From positions 62,001-126,000 of the forward strand of contig NZ_JAAKGS010000008.1 of the NCBI RefSeq assembly GCF_011043555.1: a stretch of 64,000 nt of DNA, read 5' to 3'. Positions 1 through 7,856 of this stretch are shown here, piece by piece. Position 1 is the first letter of the stretch. Every line of letters begins with the position of its first letter. This DNA is from Sphingobacterium sp. SGR-19 (GTDB lineage: Bacteria > Bacteroidota > Bacteroidia > Sphingobacteriales > Sphingobacteriaceae). A model generated the notes under the pieces. The model was not told the DNA's origin and did not search any database. It worked only from the letters and a program-made list of their open reading frames with translations. Made by a program: the position numbers and the translations under genes.

Positions 1-1
1 A

Positions 2-568
2 TATATGCCACAGGACGATATAAATACGTTAATCGCTTATTATTGTGAACGTTTTTCTAGCGTAGTAAGGTTGAAAGGAGGCGATCCCTATATATTTGGC
101 AGAGGATTTGAAGAGTGGTTTGTTGCAAAGGGACTCGATATCGATGTCGAATATATACCTGGAATCAGTAGTATGCAAGGTGCCGGACTGAGTGATATAC
201 CGTTAACTCATCGTGGTGTCAGCGAAGGAATATGGGTTCTGACCGGTATGAAAAAAAATGGCGATATTGCGGCTGACCTTTCGTTGGCCGTTCACAGCAA
301 TTCTACCGTGGTTATATATATGGGTATGCGAAAGCTTGCTGAAATCGCTAGAATATATTCGATGCACGGTAAAGGAGGCAAACCGGCCGCTATTATACAA
401 CAGGTTTCTCGGGCAGCTGAAAAGAAAGTCGTGTGCAAAGTCAAGGATCTCGTAAAAGTTAGTCAAGAAGCGCGCATGTCGCATCCGGCAATTATCGTGA
501 TAGGAGAGGTTGTCGATCTACAATGCAACCTGTCGTCCTTGTTGCAGCAGGAGCGAAACATCGTATAA
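2..568 (+). CDS. cobA: Uroporphyrinogen-III C-methyltransferase, 3' part (truncated by window edge)
   Basis: This enzyme transfers two methyl groups from S-adenosylmethionine to uroporphyrinogen III, giving precorrin-2 for siroheme or cobalamin synthesis in the cytoplasm. The frame is open to the left edge, so the true start lies outside; about 188 of roughly 260 residues are visible. Family motifs seen are VVRLKGGDPYIFGRG (SAM-binding loop), EYIPGISS and DIPLTHRG, followed by a C-terminal half ending in HPAIIVIGEVV. It is the single-domain type: no CysG oxidase/chelatase part follows before the stop. The next gene is 85 nt away and unrelated, so the siroheme or assimilatory partners, if any, would be upstream of the window. 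Confidence 0.93.
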   Translation, partial: YMPQDDINTLIAYYCERFSSVVRLKGGDPYIFGRGFEEWFVAKGLDIDVEYIPGISSMQGAGLSDIPLTHRGVSEGIWVLTGMKKNGDIAADLSLAVHSNSTVVIYMGMRKLAEIARIYSMHGKGGKPAAIIQQVSRAAEKKVVCKVKDLVKVSQEARMSHPAIIVIGEVVDLQCNLSSLLQQERNIV

Positions 569-653
569 TTGTTTTAACGGTTAATATGTTTAATGGCCAG
601 TTTCCTGCATGCTTTTTGCTGGTGATAGTTGATAATCTATAAACAAGAAAGTT

Positions 654-1085
654 ATGATGAAGATACTATTCATATGGCTAAGTATGCTGACTGGGTTTCA
701 TGCAATAGCACAGAATAACCAAGATATAGTCGGAAAGTGGAAAACCGTAGACGATGAAACAGGAGAAGCAAAATCTATTGTGGAAATTTTCCAAAAGACA
801 GATGGGAAATATTATGGAAAAATTAGCAAACTCCTCATCAAGCCAGAGAACGACAAATGTGTGCGGTGTAAAGATGATCGTAAAAACAAACCTCTATTAG
901 GACTGGAGATTATTCGGGGGATAACAAAAAGAGGTGATGAATTTTCTGGTGGGACCATCACAGATCCTAAAAATGGAAAGACGTATAAGTGTACTATTAC
1001 GAGAGAGGGAAATAAACTTCTTGTGCGGGGTTATGTTGGGTTTTCTTTGATCGGTCGAACCCAGACCTGGCAGCTGACAAACTGA
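654..1085 (+). CDS. DUF2147 family secreted protein
   Basis: A small 143-residue protein with an N-terminal signal peptide (hydrophobic stretch to about residue 19, ending AIAQ). The rest matches the DUF2147 pattern: an opening DIVGKWKTVDDETGEAKSIVEIF, a middle KYYGKISKLL with a CVRCKDD segment, then GGTITDPKNGKTYKC and a closing LVRGYVGFSLIGRTQTW. The family is thought to be a small lipocalin-like beta barrel of unknown function in the periplasm or outer envelope. It stands alone, 85 nt after the methyltransferase and 120 nt before the permease, which has its own promoter. Function is not known. Confidence 0.85.
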   Translation: MMKILFIWLSMLTGFHAIAQNNQDIVGKWKTVDDETGEAKSIVEIFQKTDGKYYGKISKLLIKPENDKCVRCKDDRKNKPLLGLEIIRGITKRGDEFSGGTITDPKNGKTYKCTITREGNKLLVRGYVGFSLIGRTQTWQLTN

Positions 1086-1136
1086 TTTTTCTCTAAAAAC
1101 AAGGTCTTAATGGCTGAGAAGATTTACACAAATCCA

Positions 1137-1189
1137 TTTTATATGCGGTGCAATTATATTGCATATAAAAGTTGATTTATGTAAGTTTG
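1137..1189 (+). promoter_or_regulatory. Promoter with overlapping inverted repeat upstream of the permease gene
   Basis: A -7 box TAAGTTTG lies at 1182-1189 and a TTG -33 element at 1159-1161, separated by exactly 20 nt, matching the Bacteroidota consensus TTG-N19-21-TAnnTTTG. A perfect 10-bp inverted repeat (TTTTATATGC at 1137-1146, GCATATAAAA at 1161-1170, 14-nt spacer) straddles the -33 element. It has no T-tract on the + strand, so an operator is more likely than a terminator. Transcription would start near 1193, leaving a leader of roughly 10 nt before the ATG at 1206. Confidence 0.6.
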
Positions 1190-1205
1190 GACGAAATAAC
1201 GCGCC

Positions 1206-2453
1206 ATGTCTGTTAATATGTCTTATCGCGAGAATGTTAAACTTGCCTTGCAATCCATTGTAAGCAATAAGTTGCGTACTTTTCTCACGGCACTGATTAT
1301 TGCAATAGGTATTATGGCCCTTATTGGCGTGTTGACTTCCATTGACGCTATGCAAAGCTCGCTGACCAATTCCTTTTCGTCTATGGGGGCAAATTCTTTC
1401 AATATCCGCAACCGTGGACTGAATGTCCAGATTGGTTCGTCGGGAAGTCAGGCAAAAGTCTTTCCTTCCATCACGTACCGAGATGCATTGGCGTTTAAAG
1501 AAAGATTTGAGTATAATGCCGTTGTTTCGCTTAATGCAAATGTGACCGGAGGAGCAACGGCTAAATACAAAACAGAAAAAACAAACCCCAACATCAATGT
1601 GGTTGGCGGCGATAATTATTATCTTCGAACAGCAGGTTACCAACTTAGTGCCGGACGGGATTTTACAGAACAGGATTTAGATAATGCCAGTAATGTGGCC
1701 ATTATAGGGGAAGAGGTTAAGAGTAAATTATTTAAAAACAACAAGAATCCGATAGGAGAGTATATTACCATAGGTGGAGAGCGGTTTACAGTGGTTGGTG
1801 TATTGGAAAGTAAAGGTTCTAGTGCTGGCTTCGGGTCAGACAAAACGTGTTTTATTCCCCTGTCACGAGGAAGGGCGATGATGACCCAAGGAAACCCTTC
1901 TTATGTCATTACGGTCATGACGACAGATCCCTATAAAATGGAAGGGGCAGAAGGAGAGGCTATTGCAACCTTTCGCAAAATTAGGGGATTGACGGCTAAA
2001 CAAACAAACGATTTTGAAATTGTTAAATCCGATGCGGTGGCTCAGATACTGATGCAGAATCTTGCTTACGTGACCTTGGGTGCTGTTGTTATCGCCTTTA
2101 TAACGTTGGTAGGCGCTTCGATTGGTCTGATGAACATCATGTTGGTTTCTGTAACCGAACGGACACGAGAAATCGGTGTACGGAAAGCAATTGGAGCAAC
2201 TCCCGCCGTTATTCGGAAGCAATTCTTAATGGAAGCCATTGTTATTTGTGTTCTTGGGGGTGTTGTCGGTATTGTCGTCGGTATTGCCATAGGCAACTTA
2301 TTGGCGTTGGCCTTAGGAGCAGACTTTATTATTCCTTGGAAATGGGCAACTTTAGGAATGTCTGTTTGTGTCGGCGTCGGGATGCTATCTGGCTATTATC
2401 CGGCTTCAAAGGCTTCTAAGTTAGATCCCGTGGAGTCTTTACGGTATGAGTAA
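1206..2453 (+). CDS. ABC transporter permease, MacB/FtsX type
   Basis: A 415-residue inner-membrane permease. It begins with a short cytoplasmic piece and first membrane helix (NKLRTFLTALIIAIGIMALIGVLTSI). A periplasmic MacB-type core follows at about residues 50-280, then three more helices from about 290 ending in the FtsX domain, with the conserved LVGASIGLMNIMLVSVTERTREIG and IRKQFLMEA segments. Such permeases work as dimers with an ATPase and, in MacAB-like systems, a membrane-fusion protein. Neither lies within 3 kb downstream or in the visible 1.2 kb upstream, so this copy is an orphan. The ATG at 1206 suits the promoter just upstream; an ATG at 1218 (MSYRENV) is also possible. Confidence 0.9.
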   Translation: MSVNMSYRENVKLALQSIVSNKLRTFLTALIIAIGIMALIGVLTSIDAMQSSLTNSFSSMGANSFNIRNRGLNVQIGSSGSQAKVFPSITYRDALAFKERFEYNAVVSLNANVTGGATAKYKTEKTNPNINVVGGDNYYLRTAGYQLSAGRDFTEQDLDNASNVAIIGEEVKSKLFKNNKNPIGEYITIGGERFTVVGVLESKGSSAGFGSDKTCFIPLSRGRAMMTQGNPSYVITVMTTDPYKMEGAEGEAIATFRKIRGLTAKQTNDFEIVKSDAVAQILMQNLAYVTLGAVVIAFITLVGASIGLMNIMLVSVTERTREIGVRKAIGATPAVIRKQFLMEAIVICVLGGVVGIVVGIAIGNLLALALGADFIIPWKWATLGMSVCVGVGMLSGYYPASKASKLDPVESLRYE

Positions 2454-2498
2454 AAATTGAGCAAACGATTTCATGCGCCATATTTCAAAATAACCCCT

Positions 2499-2506
2499 TA
2501 TCTTCG
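2499..2506 (+). promoter_or_regulatory. Probable -7 box for kbl
   Basis: TATCTTCG resembles the Bacteroidota -7 consensus TAnnTTTG with one mismatch, and lies 22 nt before the kbl ATG. No good -33 TTG at the expected distance was seen. Confidence 0.35.
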
Positions 2507-2528
2507 TAAAGATTAAGAGAGGATAAAT

Positions 2529-3716
2529 ATGTACAGAACACTAAAACCGGCATTGGAAAAAGAGCTTGCAGCGATTAAAGAAGCAGGTCTGTATAAAGAA
2601 GAACGTATTATAGTGACACCGCAGGGAGCGGATATCAAAGTTAGTGCAGGGCAGGAAGTTATCAATTTTTGTGCAAACAATTATTTGGGATTGTCTTCTC
2701 ATCCGAATGTGATAGAAGCGGCAAAGAAAGCGATTGATCAATATGGTTATGGTATGTCGTCCGTCCGTTTTATTTGTGGAACACAAGACGTACACAAAGA
2801 ATTGGAGCGTAAAATATCCAAATTTTTAGGCACAGAAGATACCATTTTATATGCAGCAGCGTTTGATGCGAATGGCGGTGTCTTTGAACCATTGCTTGGC
2901 GCGGAGGATGCCATTATATCCGATGAATTGAACCATGCCTCTATTATAGATGGGGTGCGTTTATGTAAGGCACAGCGTTTCCGCTACAAAAACTGCGATA
3001 TGGAAGATTTGGAAGTGCAACTGAAAGCGGCTTCCGGAGCTCGTCATAAAATTATAGTAACTGATGGAGCATTTTCTATGGATGGTTCCATTGCGCCGTT
3101 GGATAAGATCTGTGACCTGGCGGATCAATATGAAGCCTTGGTGATGATTGATGAATCACATTGTTCTGGTTTTATAGGGAAAACCGGTCGGGGGACACAT
3201 GAGCTCTTTGACGTGATAGATCGTGTAGATATTATTACCGGAACCCTAGGTAAGGCATTGGGCGGTGCATCGGGTGGTTTCACTTCAGGGCGCAAAGAGA
3301 TTATTGATATGTTGCGTCAGCGCTCACGCCCGTATTTGTTTTCGAATACCTTAGCTCCCGCAATTGCAGGCGCTTCTGTTGCCGTATTGGATATGTTGAG
3401 TGAAACAACGGAGCTTCGTGATAAACTCGAAAATAACACGAAATATTTTCGTGAAAAGATGACGGAGGCTGGTTTTGATATCAAGCCTGGTTTTCATCCA
3501 ATTGTTCCGGTAATGCTATACGACGCTAAATTAGCACAGGAGTTTGCAGCGAAGATGTTGGCAGAGGGTATTTATGTTATCGGTTTTTATTATCCTGTTG
3601 TGCCACAGGAAAAAGCTCGAATCCGTGTACAACTTTCAGCTGCACATGACCGCGAACATCTGGATAAGGCAATTGCTGCCTTTACGAAAGTAGGGAAAGA
3701 ATTGGGGGTGATTTAA
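2529..3716 (+). CDS. kbl: Glycine C-acetyltransferase (2-amino-3-ketobutyrate CoA ligase)
   Basis: A cytoplasmic PLP enzyme of the alpha-oxoamine synthase family that splits 2-amino-3-ketobutyrate with CoA into glycine and acetyl-CoA, the second step of threonine degradation. At 395 residues it has the standard length. The PLP lysine is K242 in [14 protein letters not shown], and other signatures are [10 protein letters not shown] (47-56), [12 protein letters not shown] (131-142) and [19 protein letters not shown] (205-223). Identity along the whole chain fits Kbl better than serine palmitoyltransferase or BioF, although the family members are similar. No threonine dehydrogenase gene is adjacent, so the gene appears monocistronic. 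Confidence 0.93.
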   Translation: MYRTLKPALEKELAAIKEAGLYKEERIIVTPQGADIKVSAGQEVINFCANNYLGLSSHPNVIEAAKKAIDQYGYGMSSVRFICGTQDVHKELERKISKFLGTEDTILYAAAFDANGGVFEPLLGAEDAIISDELNHASIIDGVRLCKAQRFRYKNCDMEDLEVQLKAASGARHKIIVTDGAFSMDGSIAPLDKICDLADQYEALVMIDESHCSGFIGKTGRGTHELFDVIDRVDIITGTLGKALGGASGGFTSGRKEIIDMLRQRSRPYLFSNTLAPAIAGASVAVLDMLSETTELRDKLENNTKYFREKMTEAGFDIKPGFHPIVPVMLYDAKLAQEFAAKMLAEGIYVIGFYYPVVPQEKARIRVQLSAAHDREHLDKAIAAFTKVGKELGVI

Positions 3717-3782
3717 AGAAAATCATCCCTGTAACATTTCTCCATCATTTCTCGTTATATTTAAACATTAAAACAATAAATT

Positions 3783-5033
3783 ATGATGAAAATGATATTT
3801 ACGGTGTTGTTATCCTCCGCCTTATTAGCGTCATGCGACAAAGACGGTGGATCGAAAGATATCCATGGGCAGGAATTGCAACTCAGCGAAACGGACAAGC
3901 AGCAAATTAAACAGACGAATACATTCACGGCTAAGTTATTTCTGGAAGCGACGAAAGATTTGAAGAGCAGTGATAATGCTTTCCTATCCCCTTTTGGAGT
4001 CAGTACCGTGATGGCCATGGCATACAATGGTGCTGGAGGTGACACGAAAGAAGCTATTTCGAAAGCGTTCAATTTTGACCAAATCAGTGACGAGCATCTG
4101 AATGCTTATTACCAGACGCTGATTAAGGGACTTCCGTTGGTAGAACCGCAAACAGAATTGAGTATGGGAAACGCCATTTGGCATAACCAAGATATACCAT
4201 TGAAACCTGATTTTCTGAAAGTAAACGAACAGTTTTATAATGCGAAAGCGGGTAAGCTGGATTTTACTGATCCCAAAGCCAAGGATGTTATCAACGATTG
4301 GGTGAAGGATAAGACGAAAAATAAGATTGATAAGATAATTGATGCAACAAAACAAGAAGACCTCGCTTATCTACTCAATGCTATTTATTTCAAGGGGATG
4401 TGGGAACAGAAATTCGATAAGACAAATACAGCAAAAGCTGATTTTCATACCGCTTCGGGTCAAACGGTGCAGGCAGATTTTATGCATAAACAACATACTT
4501 ACGGGATGTTGACTATGGGAACAACAGGTATTCAAGCAGTCGAAATACCGTATAGCAACAAAAAATTCAGCATGTTGCTTATACAGCCAACAGATGCGGC
4601 TAGTACAGATTGGAGTACGATGAAACTCGATGAATTTATGAATGCTTTAGGATCAGAACAGGCAAGCTTCAGTCCGGTAAAGATGGATCTTTATTTACCC
4701 AAGTTCAAGTTTTCTTATGAACGGAAGCTAAATGGAGATCTGACGAATCTGGGGATGGGCATTGCTTTCCAGATTGATGCTAATTTTTCAAATCTTTCTG
4801 ATCGGCCATCAGCAATTTCAGAGGTCAAGCATAAAGCTTTTGTCGAGGTGGACGAGGAAGGAACAGAAGCCGCCGCAGTAACAAGTGTAGGTATGGTCGT
4901 AACGAGCTTACCTCAAATACCAAAAATCAGATTTGACCATCCTTTTATCTTTGTTGTCAAGGAAAATAAAAGCAATTTAATACTGTTCATAGGAAAAATA
5001 AATAACCCTTTGAGCAGTGAGACAAAAGGGTGA
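3783..5033 (+). CDS. Serpin-family protease inhibitor, lipoprotein
   Basis: A 416-residue serpin with a lipoprotein signal (LLASC, C18), so probably anchored to the outer membrane. Serpin landmarks include NAFLSPFGVSTVMAMAYNGAGGDTKEAI (helices B-D), LLNAIYFKGMWEQKFD, and the hinge of the reactive loop, VDEEGTEAAAVT, where small residues fit an inhibitory serpin. The closing motif is FDHPFIFVVKENKSNLILFIGKI. The scissile bond is likely in the stretch SVGMVVTSLPQIP, but the P1 residue cannot be fixed from sequence. Bacterial serpins are known to trap host or competitor serine proteases; the target here is unknown. It is a single gene ending in a strong hairpin. Confidence 0.93.
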   Translation: MMKMIFTVLLSSALLASCDKDGGSKDIHGQELQLSETDKQQIKQTNTFTAKLFLEATKDLKSSDNAFLSPFGVSTVMAMAYNGAGGDTKEAISKAFNFDQISDEHLNAYYQTLIKGLPLVEPQTELSMGNAIWHNQDIPLKPDFLKVNEQFYNAKAGKLDFTDPKAKDVINDWVKDKTKNKIDKIIDATKQEDLAYLLNAIYFKGMWEQKFDKTNTAKADFHTASGQTVQADFMHKQHTYGMLTMGTTGIQAVEIPYSNKKFSMLLIQPTDAASTDWSTMKLDEFMNALGSEQASFSPVKMDLYLPKFKFSYERKLNGDLTNLGMGIAFQIDANFSNLSDRPSAISEVKHKAFVEVDEEGTEAAAVTSVGMVVTSLPQIPKIRFDHPFIFVVKENKSNLILFIGKINNPLSSETKG

Positions 5034-5070
5034 TGGCGCGCTTAATAAAATAATAATATAAAAAAATAAA

Positions 5071-5112
5071 TTTTGAGGTGCAAAATGATTAACTTTGCAC
5101 CTCAAAATTTTT
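5071..5112 (+). terminator. Perfect 14-bp inverted repeat with T-tract after the serpin gene, overlapping the typA promoter
   Basis: The arms are TTTTGAGGTGCAAA (5071-5084) and its exact complement (5094-5107), with a 9-nt loop and a T run directly after, which reads as a factor-independent terminator for the serpin gene. The right arm and loop also contain TAACTTTG (5090-5097), a full match to the Bacteroidota -7 box, 33 nt before the typA ATG. The same bases therefore seem to end one unit and start the next. Confidence 0.65.
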
Positions 5113-5130
5113 ATAATACTTTATCGCTCA

Positions 5131-6936
5131 ATGCAAAACATCAGAAATATCGCGATCATCGCGCACGTTGACCACGGCAAAACAACCCTCGTTGACAAAA
5201 TCCTACATTATACAAATCAATTCAGGGATAACGAAAATACGGGAGAACTGATTTTGGACAACAATGACTTGGAACGTGAACGCGGTATCACGATTGTGTC
5301 CAAGAACGTATCCGTAAAATATAAAGATACCAAAATCAACATTATCGATACGCCCGGTCACGCCGATTTCGGTGGAGAAGTAGAGCGTGTATTGAAAATG
5401 GCGGATGGCGTGGTGTTGTTGGTGGATGCGTTTGAAGGTCCCATGCCACAAACTCGGTTTGTTACAGGGAAAGCACTAGGCTTAGGAATCAAACCTATTG
5501 TCGTCGTAAATAAAGTAGATAAAGAAAACTGTCGACCAGAAGAGGTTTACGAACAAGTGTTCGATCTATTCTTTAACTTGGGAGCGACGGAAGAGCAGCT
5601 TGATTTTCCTGTATTGTATGGTTCTTCTAAACAAGGTTGGATGTCTACTGACTGGAAGCAGCCAACAACGGATTTCACCGATTTATTAGAAGCTATCGTT
5701 TCGCATATACCAGAGCCGAAAATTGCTGAAGGCACTTTGCAGATGCAAGTCACCTCATTGGATTACTCTACGTTTGTGGGCCGTATTGCTATCGGACGTG
5801 TTGCACGTGGTACCATCAAAGAAGGTCAGCCAGTTTCCTTGGTGAAACGTGATGGAAAAATTGTAAAATCCCGTGTGAAAGAACTGCAGATATTTGAAGG
5901 TTTGGGCCGGGCTAAAGTATCGGAAGTAAAGGCGGGCGATATTTGTGCGGTAGTAGGTATAGAAGGTTTTGAAATTGGAGATACTATTGCCGACTTTGAG
6001 AATCCAGAACAACTGGAGGTTATCCACATCGATGAGCCTACGATGAACATGTTGTTCACGATTAATAACTCCCCTTTCTTTGGTAAAGAAGGTAAGTTTG
6101 TGACTTCTCGTCACATCTACGACCGTTTGCAGAAAGAATTGGAGAAAAACTTGGCATTGCGTGTTGTTCCTACGGAGTCTCCAGATGCTTGGTTAGTGTA
6201 TGGTCGTGGTATTCTGCATTTATCGGTATTGATTGAAACGATGCGTCGTGAAGGATATGAATTACAAGTAGGCCAGCCACAGGTAATCGTAAAAGAAATA
6301 GATGGTGTGAAATGTGAACCCGTTGAGGAACTCGTTGTCGATGTTCCTGCAGATGTTTCGGGGAAAGTAATCGAACTGGTTACGCAACGAAAGGGAGAAC
6401 TACTCGTGATGGAAACAAAAGGAGAGATGCAGCATTTAGAATTTTCTATTCCTTCAAGGGGTATTATCGGTCTGCGGAATAACGTCTTGACGGCGACAGC
6501 AGGTGAAGCCGTAATGGCACACCGTCTAAAAGGATATGAGCCTTGGAAAGGAACTATCCCAGGTCGTTTGGCGGGTGTATTGATTTCTTTGGATACAGGC
6601 ACAACAACGGCTTATTCAATCGATAAGCTACAAGACCGTGGTCGTTTCTTTGTTGATCCGGGGGCAGATATCTACGAAGGACAAATCCTAGGAGAGCATA
6701 TCCGAGATAATGACTTGACAATCAACGTGACAAAAGGAAAGCAATTGACGAATATGCGGGCATCTGGCTCAGATGATAACGTGCGTATTGCACCTGCTAT
6801 CAAATTTTCATTGGAAGAATGTATGGAATATATCCAAGCAGATGAATATATCGAGGTGACCCCACAATCCATGCGTTTACGGAAGATTTACCTTACGGAA
6901 AACGAAAGGAAGATCAACGCGAAGAAATTCCAGTAG
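5131..6936 (+). CDS. typA: Translational GTPase TypA/BipA
   Basis: A 601-residue ribosome-binding GTPase of the EF-G-like superfamily, involved in ribosome assembly and stress or cold adaptation. G-domain motifs are IAHVDHGKTTLVDKI (P-loop), RERGITIVSKN (switch I), DTPGHADFGGEVERV (switch II) and NKVDKENCRPEE (NKxD). Elongation-factor domain II and the C-terminal BipA domain (SIPSRGIIGLRN, GSDDNVRIAPAIKFSLEECMEYI) follow. I chose the ATG at 5131 because family members begin with a sequence like MQNIRNIAIIAHVDHGKTT and because the -7 box lies at 5090-5097; an upstream in-frame start at 5095 would be inside the promoter. A strong terminator follows. Confidence 0.96.
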   Translation: MQNIRNIAIIAHVDHGKTTLVDKILHYTNQFRDNENTGELILDNNDLERERGITIVSKNVSVKYKDTKINIIDTPGHADFGGEVERVLKMADGVVLLVDAFEGPMPQTRFVTGKALGLGIKPIVVVNKVDKENCRPEEVYEQVFDLFFNLGATEEQLDFPVLYGSSKQGWMSTDWKQPTTDFTDLLEAIVSHIPEPKIAEGTLQMQVTSLDYSTFVGRIAIGRVARGTIKEGQPVSLVKRDGKIVKSRVKELQIFEGLGRAKVSEVKAGDICAVVGIEGFEIGDTIADFENPEQLEVIHIDEPTMNMLFTINNSPFFGKEGKFVTSRHIYDRLQKELEKNLALRVVPTESPDAWLVYGRGILHLSVLIETMRREGYELQVGQPQVIVKEIDGVKCEPVEELVVDVPADVSGKVIELVTQRKGELLVMETKGEMQHLEFSIPSRGIIGLRNNVLTATAGEAVMAHRLKGYEPWKGTIPGRLAGVLISLDTGTTTAYSIDKLQDRGRFFVDPGADIYEGQILGEHIRDNDLTINVTKGKQLTNMRASGSDDNVRIAPAIKFSLEECMEYIQADEYIEVTPQSMRLRKIYLTENERKINAKKFQ

Positions 6937-6968
6937 ATAAGAATCGAACGATTTGTTATATCTTATAG

Positions 6969-6992
6969 AGACGCCATCGGCGTCTTTTTTTT
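6969..6992 (+). terminator. Factor-independent terminator after typA
   Basis: A stem of AGACGCC (6969-6975) and GGCGTCT (6979-6985) around a 3-nt ATC loop is followed by a run of eight T, a textbook intrinsic terminator 33 nt after the typA stop. Confidence 0.88.
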
Positions 6993-7005
6993 GCTACCTT
7001 TAGGT

Positions 7006-7344
7006 ATGGATAAGGACAACGTAGAATGGTTTGCCATAAAGAAACCTCGAGAAGAAGGGAAAATCGAGAAAGCAGAGGTTGGTGGTAAGAAGCTTTGCAT
7101 CGTTTTATTAAACGGGAAGCTTTATGCGACCTCGAGTCGTTGCCCACATGCAGGAGCCGACCTCAGCCTCGGTTGGTGTGAAGGGGAAAAATTAGTTTGT
7201 TCCTATCATCGACATCGATTCGATTTGCAAACCGGAAAAGGTGATGAAGGGCAAGGGAATTATATCGATGTATTTCCGCTAAAAGAAGAAAATAATCAGT
7301 GGTACGTGGGGATTAAGAAATCCTGGTGGAAGCGGTGGTTTTAA
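7006..7344 (+). CDS. Rieske [2Fe-2S] domain protein
   Basis: A 112-residue stand-alone Rieske ferredoxin-like protein without signal peptide, so cytoplasmic. The cluster-binding motif is complete: CPHAGADLSLGWC, with C and H spaced as C-x-H, then CSYHRHRFD as C-x2-H, 16 residues apart. Small Rieske proteins of this kind serve as electron carriers or as subunits of dioxygenase or nitrite reductase systems, but no such partner is nearby, so its role is unknown. The C-terminus ends in an unusual basic and aromatic tail (KKSWWKRWF). An in-frame TTG at 6991 lies inside the upstream terminator T-tract, so the ATG at 7006 is preferred. Confidence 0.85.
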   Translation: MDKDNVEWFAIKKPREEGKIEKAEVGGKKLCIVLLNGKLYATSSRCPHAGADLSLGWCEGEKLVCSYHRHRFDLQTGKGDEGQGNYIDVFPLKEENNQWYVGIKKSWWKRWF

Positions 7345-7842
7345 TTCAACGTTAAAATTATACATTTTTATGTCGCTCTAGCCGCGACGTGGCTCATACT
7401 TTTTTTAGAAAAAAGTGGCGCAAAAATCGTCGCTTCAAATGTTTTACAATAGGGATAGTGCTAAGGACGAGATTGTGCAGTCGTAAAACATTTGGATGCG
7501 ACAATTAAAGTTAAGGAGGGATGGTGCAATAGCGGATTAAAAGCGGCCAACCAAGGATAGCCATTAAGTGGAATAAAATGACCTTATATTGTCTGCGGTC
7601 ATTTTTATGAAGACTATTCCGTTAAAATAAGCATACTGTTTGAGCGGTAGCGAGTTGTATGCTGTTTAGGAATAGACGAGTAAAATAGCAGAACAATATT
7701 CAGTCTTGACTTTTTGTCCCCTTTTTTGTCAAGAAAAAAGGGGGAGAAAGATGATAAAAGAAAACCTTCCTTTTAACCTATTAGTTTTATACCTTTAGGA
7801 GGAACGCTGTCCAAGAAATAAATTAATTAACAAAATAATCTT
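7345..7842. repeat. Gene-free, hairpin-rich intergenic region
   Basis: No convincing coding frame exists in these roughly 500 nt. Five inverted repeats lie in a row: ACTTTTTT/AAAAAAGT (7398-7416); arms of about 19 nt at 7429-7447 and 7483-7502 with a 35-nt loop; AAAATGACC/GGTCATTTT (7575-7605); a nested hairpin CTATTCC/GGAATAG around AGCATAC/GTATGCT (7614-7675); and CCCCTTTTTT/AAAAAAGGGG (7718-7743). The last interlocks with CTTGAC/GTCAAG (7705-7710 and 7728-7733). The density suggests one or more non-coding mobile repeat elements or a structured RNA rather than ordinary spacer, but neither can be proven here. Confidence 0.55.
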
Positions 7843-7850
7843 TACTTTTG
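7843..7850 (+). promoter_or_regulatory. -7 box of ispH, giving an almost leaderless mRNA
   Basis: TACTTTTG is an exact match to TAnnTTTG. Its last base is 7 nt before the A of the ispH ATG, so transcription would begin within a few bases of the start codon. No clear -33 TTG was seen at the usual distance. Confidence 0.5.
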
Positions 7851-7856
7851 TACACT

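Noticed and set aside
1107..1643. A 178-codon - strand open frame over the permease promoter and gene start
   Set aside because: Antisense to a well-supported permease gene, cysteine- and arginine-rich composition without domain; a shadow frame.
6995..7002. TACCTTTA as a leaderless promoter for the Rieske gene
   Set aside because: The final base deviates from TAnnTTTG, it lies only 4 nt from the ATG and directly in the T-tract of a terminator; too weak to list.
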